The notes: generated from the letters alone by a model not told the origin. DNA of 55,092 nt from an uncultured beta proteobacterium (GCA_903822435.1 CAIJPE010000171.1:1-55092), one strand, 5' to 3'; shown: positions 1 to 8,674, counted from the stretch's first letter. Numbers and translations are program-made.

Positions 1-1
1 C

Positions 2-67
2 GGCTTCCCGGCCAACTGCGTGTCTCAGGTGCGTTCGGTGATCAACCCGACGACCGCCGAGGCCTGA
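2..67 (+). CDS. C-terminal fragment of an unidentified protein
   Basis: A reading frame is open from the left edge and ends with TGA at 65-67, giving a 21-residue tail (GFPANCVSQVRSVINPTTAEA). The next gene on the same strand starts 55 bases later, so this is plausibly the end of an upstream gene. The fragment is too short to identify and its reality is not certain. Confidence 0.45.
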   Translation, partial: GFPANCVSQVRSVINPTTAEA

Positions 68-122
68 GCGTCGCCACCGTTGCGCGCAACCGCAGCAGCC
101 GAAAACTCTCGAGGGGGAAACC

Positions 123-2336
123 ATGATCCCGTTTCACAAGCGAACGTTGCTGAGGCTGGCGGCCGCGGCACTGTTGACTTTGGCATCGCACGGCTTTGCA
201 GCCCTGCCCGGCGTGCTGCCCGACGACGACCGTGATGGCATCGTTGACGCACTGGAACAGCGGCTGGCCGAACGATTCGCACCGATGATCTACATCGAGC
301 CCGACGAGTCCAACTACCCCGTCAACGTGCCATGGCTCCTGGCGCGAACGCGGCTGAACTACCAAGAAGACTGCACCGGCGATGTTGACCAGCCCATTGG
401 CCCCGTGCCCATAGGCAACCAGTTGCTGGGCCCGGGGGGCGTGACGGTCTGGACCGCTCAGCCCAACTGCGGCCAAGACGACACGGGGTATTCGCACCCA
501 CCGCACCGCCAAATCTCCACCTTGGCGACCGACCCCGACGGGCAGTTCTCGCTGGGCGCGCAGACGACGGGCTACTCCGACCAGCAGACCTTCTACCTTA
601 CCGACCTGCCGGATTCGCAGCACATTGGCAGCACCAACCCGCGCGACTGGGTCACCTACTTCCACGCCTACCCGACCAAGGACGGCGGGATCATGCTGCA
701 GTACTGGCATGTGTTCGCCTACAACGCCTTCGGCGGGGTCGATAACCATGGCGGTGACTGGGACGCGTCCATCCAGGTCCAACTGGACCGCAACCTGGAA
801 ATCGAAGGCGTCTGGTTCTCTCGCCATTCGGACGACCACCCTGGGACCTTCTTCAAGAAGTCCGACAACCTGGTGCGCTTCTTTCAGGGCACCCACCCTG
901 TCGTGGCCATCGACGGCGGCGGTCACGCCGCGTTCCGGTCGCCAGACGACTGGGCGACCTGTGGCTGCCGTTTTGGCGAAACCGCAACGGGTCCGATCGG
1001 CACGATCTCCTGGAGCAACGATGCAGCCTTCGATGATCCGGCCACCCTGGGCAAGGTCCACTGGATCGGCGGCTTGACGTTTCTGAGCGGCGCCGGCGGC
1101 ATCGTCTGGAAGACCTGGACCGACGGCGGCGTCAGGTCCAGCGGCCGGCTCACCAACCCCATCGTCTCGCCCAGCGCCCACGGCGGGTTGGTCAATGTCG
1201 GCGAATACAACCCCTGCACGCCCGACACCTGCCACGGTTCCGCGCAGGCCAGCAAGCTGCTGGCTGGCGAATTCCACCTACTGAACAATGCGTTCTGGCT
1301 GCGGTACGAGGGGCGTTGGGGCAGCGTCGGCGCGGGCATCTCCGGTCCGCGGGGGCCGGTGTTCCAGGGCTTCACTGAGCAGTTCCAGTCAATACCAGGA
1401 TCGCCGTTCAAGGTTCCCGTCACGAGCGTCTATGAAGCCTGGTACAACCAAGGCGCGGATGCCCCGGCGACCAATGACGGCGTTTCCACCTGGAAGCTGC
1501 CTGCGCGCACCATAGTCACGGGAGACTCGCCGGCCTTTCCCACCGGCAACGCCACCTTCATCACCAGCAACAGCCTGATCTCGATAGGCAGTTTCCAGAG
1601 CACCGTGGCCGCCCAGTACGGCACTGCGACCACGTACTACCGCATCTTTCGCAGCGGCGTGATCACGACCAACTGGGCCCAGTACCAGGGCGCCTTCCGC
1701 CTGCAATTCACGGGGCTGTCCCTTCCCGACGGGCAGTACAACGTCGAGTACTACAGCGTGGACGGTCTGGGCAACGCAGAACCGGTTCAGTCGGCGGTGC
1801 TGATCCTGGACAACGCTGCGCCTTCGGTGACCATCACCTCACCTGCGCCAAGGCAATACCTGCATAGCATGTCCCTGCCGCAGCTATATAACGTGGCAGA
1901 CGGCACTGGCGCCGGCATCGCATCGACCAGCGTGACGCTGGATGGCGTTCCTGTGGGCACCGGCCGGCAAACCCTGAACCTGCTGGCCCTGGCGCTGGGG
2001 ACGCACGAACTCAAGGTCACCAGTACAGACAAGGTGGGCTGGAGCAATTCGGACAGCGTCCGCTTCGTCATTACCGTATCGGCCGACAGCATCAAGGCAG
2101 ACGTGACCCAGTTCGAGGCGTCGGGAGACATCAAGTCGCAGAAGCTGGCGACCACCTTGATGTCTTTGCTCAACGCAGCGGCCACCGCCAAGGCCGCGGG
2201 CCAATGCTCCGCCGCGTCCACGGCGTACCAGTCCTTCATTCAACATCTCCAAGGACAGGTTCCAGCCGGGGTCAGTGCCGGTGCGGCCAGGATCATGATC
2301 GCCGACGCCCAGGCGCTGATTGCGCAGTGCCCGTAG
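123..2336 (+). CDS. Secreted Vps62-like multidomain protein with Ig-like and FIMAH-like C-terminus
   Basis: A 737-residue protein with a clear Sec signal peptide (basic start, hydrophobic core around residues 10-24, Ala-rich cleavage region), so it is exported. The segment DDDRDGIVD at about 35-43 looks like a calcium-binding loop. Residues 50-400 resemble the Vps62-like family (FAPMIYIEPDES, YFHAYP, NHGGDWD). Residues 560-650 look like an Ig-like domain (APSVTITSPAP, then a tandem beta pattern), and the last 75 residues resemble the FIMAH helical module of extracellular enzymes. It starts at ATG 123, with GAGGGGGAAA just upstream as a plausible ribosome site, and ends in TAG. The function is unknown. 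It may be a surface-acting or degradative protein, since no catalytic family is recognisable. Domain calls are by eye. Confidence 0.8.
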   Translation: MIPFHKRTLLRLAAAALLTLASHGFAALPGVLPDDDRDGIVDALEQRLAERFAPMIYIEPDESNYPVNVPWLLARTRLNYQEDCTGDVDQPIGPVPIGNQLLGPGGVTVWTAQPNCGQDDTGYSHPPHRQISTLATDPDGQFSLGAQTTGYSDQQTFYLTDLPDSQHIGSTNPRDWVTYFHAYPTKDGGIMLQYWHVFAYNAFGGVDNHGGDWDASIQVQLDRNLEIEGVWFSRHSDDHPGTFFKKSDNLVRFFQGTHPVVAIDGGGHAAFRSPDDWATCGCRFGETATGPIGTISWSNDAAFDDPATLGKVHWIGGLTFLSGAGGIVWKTWTDGGVRSSGRLTNPIVSPSAHGGLVNVGEYNPCTPDTCHGSAQASKLLAGEFHLLNNAFWLRYEGRWGSVGAGISGPRGPVFQGFTEQFQSIPGSPFKVPVTSVYEAWYNQGADAPATNDGVSTWKLPARTIVTGDSPAFPTGNATFITSNSLISIGSFQSTVAAQYGTATTYYRIFRSGVITTNWAQYQGAFRLQFTGLSLPDGQYNVEYYSVDGLGNAEPVQSAVLILDNAAPSVTITSPAPRQYLHSMSLPQLYNVADGTGAGIASTSVTLDGVPVGTGRQTLNLLALALGTHELKVTSTDKVGWSNSDSVRFVITVSADSIKADVTQFEASGDIKSQKLATTLMSLLNAAATAKAAGQCSAASTAYQSFIQHLQGQVPAGVSAGAARIMIADAQALIAQCP

Positions 2337-2589
2337 GGAAGGAGACTTTCCGAGCTTTCGTCCAACCCTGTGCGCTGCTGTCTGGGGGCCACGCCTGAAC
2401 TTCCTCGCTCTGGCGTTGGCCATTCACCTTGCGACAAAGCCGACTCCAGATTCGCAAGCAAGGCCGGACGTGAATCCTCCCATGGCGGTGGCTCAGTTGC
2501 AGCAACTCAGGTCCCGTTGGATGGGGGCGCCTGATCGACATCGCGCAGATCGACCCGGGCCAACTCGACGAGCTCGATGCCGGGGATCA

Positions 2590-2877
2590 GCGCCCATCGC
2601 CAAGGCGCTGCACGAGTGGCTGATCGCACAGCGAGCCAAAGCGCCCGTCGGCACGGCTACGGCCAAGGCGCTGGACTACCGCCTCAATCGCGGGACGGCA
2701 CTGACTTGCTACCTCCAAGATCCACGGCTGCCGATTCACAATCACCACGACGAGCAGCAGATCCGGCCGTGGGCGGCGCTGGAAGCGAAACGCCCGGCCA
2801 TGAAGCGGGGCCGTCTGGCATCTCCCGGGCAGATCGTATGTCAGCAGAGGGTCGGCTTCGCCACGACGGCAGAGTAG
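2590..2877 (+). pseudogene. Decayed IS66-family transposase (C-terminal part)
   Basis: The translation from about 2596 reads KALHEWLIAQRAK, then GTATAKALDYRLNR, LPIHNHHDEQQIRPWA. This matches the conserved C-terminal block of IS66 TnpC (LHxWL, TAKAIDYxLxRW, LPIDNNxxExxIRPxA). The normally invariant DNN is degraded to HNH, and the Trp of the RW motif has been replaced. The following GxxxWLFAGS block is missing or frameshifted. No N-terminal half, no TnpA/TnpB partners and no terminal inverted repeats are visible, so this is a dead fragment. It lies alone in a roughly 1 kb gene-poor stretch between the secreted protein and rpoH. Confidence 0.7.
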
Positions 2878-3270
2878 GAAGCGGTCGCGGGCCGCCGCGG
2901 CCGTCGTGCGCCGGCCTACGACCGCTGTACCCATTCAGTTGACCTTCCCCGGATGCGCCGACGCCACGACGAGCGGCCGCTTGATGCCAGTCAGCGTGAA
3001 TCCACCCTCGACGCCCGATTGACCGAGAACGCTGCAAAGGAGCCCGTGGCCGCAGGCGGCGGAGCAGGGAAGAAGAACGGGCGTTGAGCATCTAGCGGCA
3101 GCTCACTCAAGCCCAATGCGCGAGTCCCCATTTTGTGAGCATTCACTGACTTTTCGCCATCGCAGTTCAGAACTCAATGCAAGAAGTTCGGACTTCGCTG
3201 AGAACCGACAGCACCGACTGCAGGGAGAGAAATCCCTCACAACCGCCCTGGAGCGCGCGACTTCCCGCTG
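2878..3270. other. Gene-free stretch between IS66 remnant and rpoH operator
   Basis: No convincing coding frame, RNA gene or repeat is visible here. The stretch 2337-2589, on the other side of the transposase remnant, is equally empty. Short open frames exist on both strands but none has family-like sequence. It is probably debris of an old insertion plus the 5' flank of rpoH. Confidence 0.5.
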
Positions 3271-3297
3271 CAAGCACTCTCCAGTCGAGAGTGCTAA
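3271..3297 (+). promoter_or_regulatory. CIRCE element (HrcA operator) upstream of rpoH
   Basis: The left arm CAAGCACTC (3271-3279), a 9-base spacer and the right arm GAGTGCTAA (3289-3297) match the CIRCE consensus TTAGCACTC-N9-GAGTGCTAA, with 7/9 identity in the left arm and 9/9 in the right. A TAATAT hexamer (3295-3300) overlaps the right arm and could be a sigma-70 -10 box; I see no good -35. HrcA bound here should block transcription of rpoH, whose ATG is 42 bases downstream. Confidence 0.85.
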
Positions 3298-3339
3298 TAT
3301 GAGCGGAACTCGGATCTTCCGGGTGAGTCAGAACCCCGC

Positions 3340-4272
3340 ATGAACACTTCCTCCACTGCCACCTTGAGCACTGCCGTCTCTTTGCGCGACCCCTGGTCGA
3401 TGGTGCCCTCGCTGGGCAACCTGGATGCCTACGTGTCGGCCGTGAACCGGTTGCCCATGCTCTCGCACACCGAAGAAGCCAGCCTGGCCCGCGCCCTGCG
3501 CGACCACGGCGACCTGAAGGCCGCCGGCCAACTGGTGCTGTCGCACCTGCGTCTGGTGGTGTCGGTCTCTCGCCAGTACCTGGGCTATGGCCTGCCCCAG
3601 GGCGACCTGATCCAGGAAGGCAACGTCGGCCTGATGAAGGCTGTCAAGCGCTTCGACCCCGAGCAGGGGGTGCGCCTGGTGAGCTACGCGCTGCACTGGA
3701 TCAAGGCCGAGATTCACGAGTACATCCTGAAGAACTGGCGCATGGTGAAGGTGGCCACCACGAAGGCGCAGCGCAAACTGTTCTTCAACCTGCGGTCGAT
3801 GAAGCAGGGCATGAAGGGCGACGCCGCCGATGGCGACACGCACCGCAACACGCTGACGCCGACCGAGGTCGCTTCGATGGCGCAGGAGTTGAACGTCAAG
3901 CCCGAAGAAGTCGTCGAGATGGAAATGCGCCTGTCGGGCGGCGATGTGGCGCTGGAGCCGCAGTCGGACGACGGTGAAGAGAGCTACGCGCCCATCGCCT
4001 ACCTGGCCGACGATGCCAGCGAACCCACGCGCCAGATCGAAGCACGCCACCGCGACTGGCTGGCCGGCGACGGCATCGCCCAGGCGCTGGACGTGCTGGA
4101 CGAGCGGAGCCGCCGCATCGTGGAAGAGCGCTGGCTGAAGGTCAACGACGACGCCTCGGGCGGCATGACGCTGCACGACTTGGCCGCAGTCTACGGCGTG
4201 AGCGCCGAGCGAATCCGCCAGATCGAGGTGGCGGCGCTGAAGAAAATGCGCAAGTCGCTGCTGCCGGCCTGA
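3340..4272 (+). CDS. rpoH: RNA polymerase heat-shock sigma factor RpoH (sigma-32)
   Basis: A 310-residue sigma-70-family factor that directs RNA polymerase to heat-shock promoters. Region 2 is recognised by GDLIQEGNVGLMKAVKRFDP and YALHWIKAEIHEYI (about residues 88-128). The RpoH box QRKLFFNLR follows at about 145. Region 4 ends with a helix-turn-helix (GVSAERIRQIEVAALKKMR). Length is close to other beta-proteobacterial RpoH proteins. A CIRCE operator sits just upstream, so HrcA repression is expected in addition to any post-transcriptional control. The ribosome site is weak. The gene converges on the cytochrome oxidase assembly operon with only 27 bases between stop codons, as is usual in Burkholderiales. 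Confidence 0.97.
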   Translation: MNTSSTATLSTAVSLRDPWSMVPSLGNLDAYVSAVNRLPMLSHTEEASLARALRDHGDLKAAGQLVLSHLRLVVSVSRQYLGYGLPQGDLIQEGNVGLMKAVKRFDPEQGVRLVSYALHWIKAEIHEYILKNWRMVKVATTKAQRKLFFNLRSMKQGMKGDAADGDTHRNTLTPTEVASMAQELNVKPEEVVEMEMRLSGGDVALEPQSDDGEESYAPIAYLADDASEPTRQIEARHRDWLAGDGIAQALDVLDERSRRIVEERWLKVNDDASGGMTLHDLAAVYGVSAERIRQIEVAALKKMRKSLLPA

Positions 4273-4299
4273 ACGCCTGCCGCGCGGGGGTGGTGCCGG

Positions 4300-4935
4300 T
4301 CAGCCCTGCGCCAGCAAGAGCTTCAGGTCGTGTTGCAGGGCCTCGGGGCCCGTGCCGTAGCGCGTGAACAACCGTACGCGGCCTTGCGCGTCGAAGATGT
4401 AGCTGCCGGCGGTGTGGTCCATGGTGTAGCTGCCTTCGGTCTTGCCGGGCACCTTGGCATAGAACACCTTGAATTGCTTGGCCACCGCCTGCGTCTGCTG
4501 CGGTGTGCCGTGCAGGGCCACGAAATCGGGGCTGAAGTTGGTCACGTAGCTGCGCAGAACCTCGGGCGTGTCACGCTCGGGGTCGATGGTGACGAAGATG
4601 CCCTGGACCCGCGCACCGTCTGGGCCCAGCGCCTTCTTGACGGAAGCCAGCTCCAGCATGGTGGTCGGGCACACGTCGGGGCACTGCGTGAAGCCGAAGA
4701 AGACCACCACCACCTTGCCCTTGAAATCGGCCAGCGTTCGCGGCTTGCCCTCGGTATCGAGCAGGCTCAATTCCTTGGCGTAGTCGGCCCCGGTGATGTC
4801 GATGGCCTTGAAGGGCTCGGCCGGCGGGGCACCCGGCTTGTCGCCGCGGTCGCAAGCCGCCAAAGGGGCCGTCAGCGCAGCCGCCAACGCCCACCCCAGC
4901 CCGGCGGCCATCAGGAGACGACGGTGTGCAGCCAT
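4300..4935 (-). CDS. SCO1/SenC/PrrC family copper chaperone
   Basis: A 211-residue lipoprotein-like or membrane-anchored periplasmic protein ([15 protein letters not shown], then [12 protein letters not shown] with a lipobox-type LAAC). It has a thioredoxin fold carrying the copper-binding CPDVC motif ([14 protein letters not shown]) and the conserved distal His ([11 protein letters not shown]). Sco proteins deliver copper to the CuA site of cytochrome oxidase subunit II. The ATG at 4935 lies 25 bases inside the upstream ctaB gene, which implies translational coupling. It is the last gene of the oxidase assembly run that converges on rpoH. Confidence 0.93.
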   Translation of the reverse strand: MAAHRRLLMAAGLGWALAAALTAPLAACDRGDKPGAPPAEPFKAIDITGADYAKELSLLDTEGKPRTLADFKGKVVVVFFGFTQCPDVCPTTMLELASVKKALGPDGARVQGIFVTIDPERDTPEVLRSYVTNFSPDFVALHGTPQQTQAVAKQFKVFYAKVPGKTEGSYTMDHTAGSYIFDAQGRVRLFTRYGTGPEALQHDLKLLLAQG

Positions 4936-5828
4936 GGTCCGATGTAGTGATCCACCAGCAGGGCCGCGAACAGCAGCGACAGGTGCCAGATCGAGAAGCG
5001 GAAGGTGCGCCGGGCCAGGGCGTCGCTGTAGTGGCGCCACAACTGCCAGGCATAGCCCAGGAACATGCCGCCCAGCACCACGGCCGACACCAGGTACAGC
5101 CAGCCGCTCATGCCGAAGATGAAGGGCAGCAGCGTGGCCGCGAAGAGCACCATGGTGTAGAGCAGCACCTGCAGCCGCGTGAATTCGGGCCCGTGCGTGA
5201 TGGGCAGCATGGGCAGGCCCGCCTTGCGGTAGTCCTCCACCCGATACAAGGCCAGCGCCCAGAAATGCGGCGGTGTCCACAGGAAGATGATCAGGCACAG
5301 GATCAGCGCCTCGTGCCCGACGTCACCCGTCATCGCCGCCCAGCCCAGCACCGGCGGCATGGCGCCGGAAGCGCCGCCGATCACGATGTTCTGCGGCGTG
5401 CGCGGCTTGAGCACCACGGTGTAGACGACCGCGTAGCCCACAAACGTGGCAAAGGTCAGCCACATGGTCAGCGGGTTGACCCAAGCCCACAACACCGCGC
5501 TGCCGGCGATGCACAGGGTGACCGAGAACGCCAGCGTCCAGGCGGTGGTCAGGTCGCCCCGCGCCGAGGGCCGCCACGCGGTGCGCGCCATGCGGCGGTC
5601 GATCTGCTGCTCCACCAGGCAATTGAAGGCGGCCGCGGCGCTGGCCACCAGCCAGATCCCGACCGTGGCCGACAACGCCCGCTGCCAGTCGGGCAGGCCG
5701 GGCTGGGCCAGCAGCATGCCGATCACCGCGCAGAAGACGATGAGCTGCACCACGCGCGGCTTGGTCAGCGCATAGAACTGCGCCCACCGCGTGGCAGGGA
5801 AGGGTCGGACGGTGAGGGTCTGGGCCAT
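4911..5828 (-). CDS. ctaB: Protoheme IX farnesyltransferase (heme O synthase)
   Basis: A 305-residue polytopic membrane protein of the UbiA prenyltransferase superfamily that converts heme B to heme O for cytochrome oxidase. The signature [20 protein letters not shown] gives the Asp-rich prenyl-diphosphate motif near residue 75, and a second site appears at [15 protein letters not shown]. Seven to nine hydrophobic segments are visible. It lies 15 bases after ctaA, whose product converts heme O to heme A, and overlaps the downstream SCO gene. It is also called cyoE in other lineages. Confidence 0.96.
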   Translation of the reverse strand: MAQTLTVRPFPATRWAQFYALTKPRVVQLIVFCAVIGMLLAQPGLPDWQRALSATVGIWLVASAAAAFNCLVEQQIDRRMARTAWRPSARGDLTTAWTLAFSVTLCIAGSAVLWAWVNPLTMWLTFATFVGYAVVYTVVLKPRTPQNIVIGGASGAMPPVLGWAAMTGDVGHEALILCLIIFLWTPPHFWALALYRVEDYRKAGLPMLPITHGPEFTRLQVLLYTMVLFAATLLPFIFGMSGWLYLVSAVVLGGMFLGYAWQLWRHYSDALARRTFRFSIWHLSLLFAALLVDHYIGPWLHTVVS

Positions 5829-5843
5829 GGGGAACCGCTGATT

Positions 5844-6968
5844 CTAGGCAGCCGCGACCACCCGGTGGTGCACGCCTGCTGCGGCATGCGCTGCAGGACG
5901 TGCCAGCACGAGTGTCAGCGTGAGCACCAGGCCCGCCGCGCCGGCGGTGTGGCCCAAGGCGGCCACCATCGGCCAGCCCAGCACCACGTTGGCCATGCCG
6001 CTGCCGATCTGGGCCAGCAACAACATCGCCAGCACACCGCCCAGGTGCCGCACGCGGGCGTCGGACTTCTTCAGCAGCAGGGCCGCCAGCAGGCCCACGA
6101 CGCACAGCACCGCCCCGGCAAAGATGCGGTGGGTCAGGTGAATGGCCACGAGCGCGTCGAGCGTCATCGGCCCGGTGGAGCCGGGCTCGCCCAGACCGCG
6201 CAGCAGCGTGAAGCCGACATTGAAATCCGCCGACGGCCACCACTGCCCGTTGCATTGCGGGAAGCCGGTGCAAGCCAGTACGGCGTAATTGGTGCTGACC
6301 CAGCCGCCCAGGCTGACCTGAAGGGCCACCACCGCCAGGGCCAGCAAGGCCAGGCTCCTCAGAGGGCCTGGCAGCGCCGCCACCCGCACCCTGTAGGCCC
6401 CGTGCTGCCGCGCCAGCAAGGCCAGCAACACCATGCCCCCGATCAGGTGCAGGGTGACGATGGCCGGGTACAGCTTGAGGGTGACCGTGTACTTGCCGAA
6501 CAGGCCTTGCGCCACCACCCACAGCAGGGTGAGCGCAGGCCAGGCTGGAGAGACTGGCAGCCGCCTCCGCTCCAGCCAGCTGGCTGCGGCCAGCACCACG
6601 ATCAGCACGCCCACCGTCATCGCGAGGTAGCGGTGGATCATCTCGATCCAGGCCTTGTTCCAGGTGACCGGGCCGCTGGGCACCGCGGCCTGCGCCGCGT
6701 CGATGTGAACCGCCGCGCCCAGCGGGCTCGCATGGCCATAGCAGCCGGGCCAGTCCGGGCAGCCCAGCCCCGAATCGGTCAGCCGCGTGAACGCGCCGAA
6801 CACCACCAGGTCGAACGTCAGGAACAGGGTCAGCGCCGTCAGCGCCGCCAGGCGGGCCGGCGTGTCGGCCCCCCGTTGGCGCAGCCACCACCACGACAGC
6901 GGCAGCAGCGCAATGACCGCGGCCATCAGCAGCAGCCGCAGGGTGGGGGCAAAGTCGACGCCGGGCAT
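5844..6968 (-). CDS. ctaA: Heme A synthase (COX15/CtaA)
   Basis: A 374-residue polytopic inner-membrane protein that oxidises the C8 methyl of heme O to give heme A. The signature FGAFTRLTDSGLGCPDWPGCYG near residue 55 carries the paired Cys. MIHRYLAMTVG, LHLIGGM and HLTHRIFAGAV supply the heme-ligand His residues in successive helices. The chosen ATG (6968) overlaps the stop of the upstream gene (TGATG), indicating translational coupling. The gene ends with TAG, showing that amber is a normal stop codon in this genome. Confidence 0.95.
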   Translation of the reverse strand: MPGVDFAPTLRLLLMAAVIALLPLSWWWLRQRGADTPARLAALTALTLFLTFDLVVFGAFTRLTDSGLGCPDWPGCYGHASPLGAAVHIDAAQAAVPSGPVTWNKAWIEMIHRYLAMTVGVLIVVLAAASWLERRRLPVSPAWPALTLLWVVAQGLFGKYTVTLKLYPAIVTLHLIGGMVLLALLARQHGAYRVRVAALPGPLRSLALLALAVVALQVSLGGWVSTNYAVLACTGFPQCNGQWWPSADFNVGFTLLRGLGEPGSTGPMTLDALVAIHLTHRIFAGAVLCVVGLLAALLLKKSDARVRHLGGVLAMLLLAQIGSGMANVVLGWPMVAALGHTAGAAGLVLTLTLVLARPAAHAAAGVHHRVVAAA

Positions 6969-7687
6969 CACCGTCCCGGGGTGTCCCAGGAAGCGGACGC
7001 GCGCAGCAGCCGCTCCAGGTCGCGCTTGACCTTGGCCACGTCGGGTTGGGCCGGGATGCGCATCATCCATTCGCCCATGGGGTCGACCAGGTACAGGTGT
7101 TCTTCCAGCGTGTGCCCCACCTCGGGCGCGAGCCATGCGGCCAGGGCCGCGCGGTCAACCCGCAGCGCGGTGACTGCAGGCGCGGCCGTGACCGCCGCGG
7201 CCAGCGGGGCGGGCAGCGGGCCGTCATCGGTGATGAACCAGACCTTGTCCATGCGGTCGCGCTCCTTGCCCAGCACCTCGCGGAACTGGCGCTGCATGTA
7301 CAGGCGCTTGTCGCACTCGGCGTCGCACCGGGAAGGCCCGACGGTCACCAGCAGCCACTGCCCCCGCAAGGAACCTGCAGGGACCACCGTGCCATCCAGG
7401 GCGTGAAGCGTCAGCTCAGGCAGGCTGCGGGTGGGCTGGATCAGCGTGCTGTAGTTGGTGCGCGCCGCCGGCCGGATGAAGAAGTAGGTGACGTAGCTGG
7501 CGACCACCGGCGACGCGCAGATCAGCAGCACGAGCAGCATCTTCAGCCGGCCGCGGGTGGTGCGGCTCGCGTCGGCCAGTGCAGGGCTGCCCAGGTCGGG
7601 CGTGGGCAGGGTGTGCACCGTCAGCGCGACGGGTTCGGCGGGCTCAGCCACGGCGGAGTGACGGACGGATGAGTTGGAACCAGGCAT
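6968..7687 (-). CDS. Membrane-anchored Sco-like protein of the cytochrome oxidase locus
   Basis: A 239-residue protein with a cytoplasmic N-terminus, one transmembrane helix (about residues 48-70, MLLVLLICASPVVASYVTYFF) and a periplasmic domain. The periplasmic part resembles a thioredoxin/Sco fold: RGQWLLVTVGPSRCDAECDKR has a C-x3-C motif placed as in Sco proteins, and LVDPMGEWMMR resembles the late Sco strand. A protein of this kind usually sits between SURF1 and ctaA in Burkholderiales and is annotated only as hypothetical. A copper-handling or thiol-reductase role in CuA assembly is my inference. The ATG start overlaps the end of SURF1 by 44 bases; a later alternative start is possible. 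Confidence 0.82.
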   Translation of the reverse strand: MPGSNSSVRHSAVAEPAEPVALTVHTLPTPDLGSPALADASRTTRGRLKMLLVLLICASPVVASYVTYFFIRPAARTNYSTLIQPTRSLPELTLHALDGTVVPAGSLRGQWLLVTVGPSRCDAECDKRLYMQRQFREVLGKERDRMDKVWFITDDGPLPAPLAAAVTAAPAVTALRVDRAALAAWLAPEVGHTLEEHLYLVDPMGEWMMRIPAQPDVAKVKRDLERLLRASASWDTPGR

Positions 7688-8369
7688 ATAGGCCGATGCA
7701 AAGGGTGCTCATGGCAAACCACTGGAAGGCGTAGCCATAGTGCTTGGCCACGTCGGCTGCGGGTGCAGGCCATTGGCGGAGCAGGCCGTCCGCGGTGGGG
7801 ATGGACCCGTCTTCCTGAACGATGATCAGGGGCCGCAGGGGCAGCGACGTTTCCTTCGCGTACGCTCCAACCGCTACATTTTGCCGGATCGTGCCGCTGG
7901 CCTCGGCAGAGAACTCGAACAGCCGCGGCGATTCGAGGGCGATCCGGCCCTGCACGTGCACACGGCCGGTGGGTGGGGGCGGGGCCACGATGTGCACGCG
8001 GTCTGCCGGGTCGCGCGGCAGCCAGCCCCGCTGCACCAGCACGGCAGTGCCATCGTCGAGCATCAGGGGCGTCAGCGCGTAGAAGCCCGGTCTCTCGTTC
8101 AGCTGCCGGTTGTCCAGGTACACGGTGCGGTCGGCCCGCCACTGCCCGTCCACGGCGATCAGTCGGTGGGCCTGTTGCGCCGCGGTGGCCGCGTCGCTCG
8201 CCAGCGCCGCGGAGGGCAGCGCAGGCAGTTCGCGCTGGCGCTTCAGGGCGTCCTGCAGGCGGATCTTCTGGTCGGCGCGGTCGAGTTGCCACAGGCCCAG
8301 GCGGCCTGTCAACGCGGCGCCTGCCAAGGCCGCGACCAAGACGATGATGCCGCGTCGGTTCAAGCGCAT
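7644..8369 (-). CDS. SURF1 family cytochrome oxidase assembly protein
   Basis: A 241-residue protein with the SURF1 architecture: an N-terminal transmembrane helix, GLWQLDRADQK just after it, a periplasmic domain (GQWRADRTVYLDNRQLNERPGFYALTPL, VLVQRGWLPRD) and a C-terminal helix ending in HYGYAFQWFAMSTL. SURF1 assists heme A insertion into subunit I. I chose ATG 8369 because the family starts right before the first helix; longer frames upstream lack resemblance. It lies divergent from the small gene at 8400. Confidence 0.94.
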   Translation of the reverse strand: MRLNRRGIIVLVAALAGAALTGRLGLWQLDRADQKIRLQDALKRQRELPALPSAALASDAATAAQQAHRLIAVDGQWRADRTVYLDNRQLNERPGFYALTPLMLDDGTAVLVQRGWLPRDPADRVHIVAPPPPTGRVHVQGRIALESPRLFEFSAEASGTIRQNVAVGAYAKETSLPLRPLIIVQEDGSIPTADGLLRQWPAPAADVAKHYGYAFQWFAMSTLCIGLYAWFQLIRPSLRRG

Positions 8370-8399
8370 GGCAGGCAAGCCGGCCGATAATCCAACGCA

Positions 8400-8630
8400 A
8401 TGAAGACCTTGATGGTGATCCTGTTTGTCTGCGTGCTGCTGGCCCTGGCCAGTGCCGGCGTGTTCATGCTGCGCAAGGGCGATGCCGACGAAGACCCGGC
8501 ACGGCGCAACAGCCACATGGCCCGCGCGCTGGCCGTGCGCGTGGGTTTGAGCGTGGCGCTGTTCCTGTTCATCCTTCTCAGCTGGTACATGGGCTGGGTG
8601 CGGCCCACGGGCATCCCGGCCGGCGCCTGA
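8400..8630 (+). CDS. Small twin-transmembrane protein (DUF2909-like)
   Basis: A 76-residue protein with two predicted helices (LMVILFVCVLLALASAGVFML at residues 4-24, and LSVALFLFILLSWYMGW near 51-67) joined by a charged loop. It matches the DUF2909 family found inside Burkholderiales cytochrome oxidase loci. It is the only plus-strand gene within the otherwise minus-strand oxidase cluster. It starts 30 bases from the divergent SURF1 start and is followed by a hairpin with a T-run. Its function is unknown; oxidase assembly or stability is suggested only by context. Confidence 0.85.
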   Translation: MKTLMVILFVCVLLALASAGVFMLRKGDADEDPARRNSHMARALAVRVGLSVALFLFILLSWYMGWVRPTGIPAGA

Positions 8631-8652
8631 GCAGGGCCGCGGAGAGACACCC

Positions 8653-8674
8653 CGCCGCGAGGAGCGGCGTTTTT
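8653..8674 (+). terminator. Intrinsic terminator after the DUF2909 gene
   Basis: Perfect 6-bp stem CGCCGC/GCGGCG with loop GAGGA, followed directly by TTTTT, 22 bases after the stop codon. It insulates the small plus-strand gene from the opposing oxidase operon. Confidence 0.8.

Noticed and set aside
42..1277. Long open frame antisense to the secreted protein.
   Set aside because: A high-GC shadow frame with Arg/Gly/Val-rich, family-free sequence; the plus-strand gene has a signal peptide and recognisable domains.
3116..3343. Short open frame overlapping the CIRCE element before rpoH.
   Set aside because: No homology pattern, no ribosome site, and it covers the regulatory region of rpoH.
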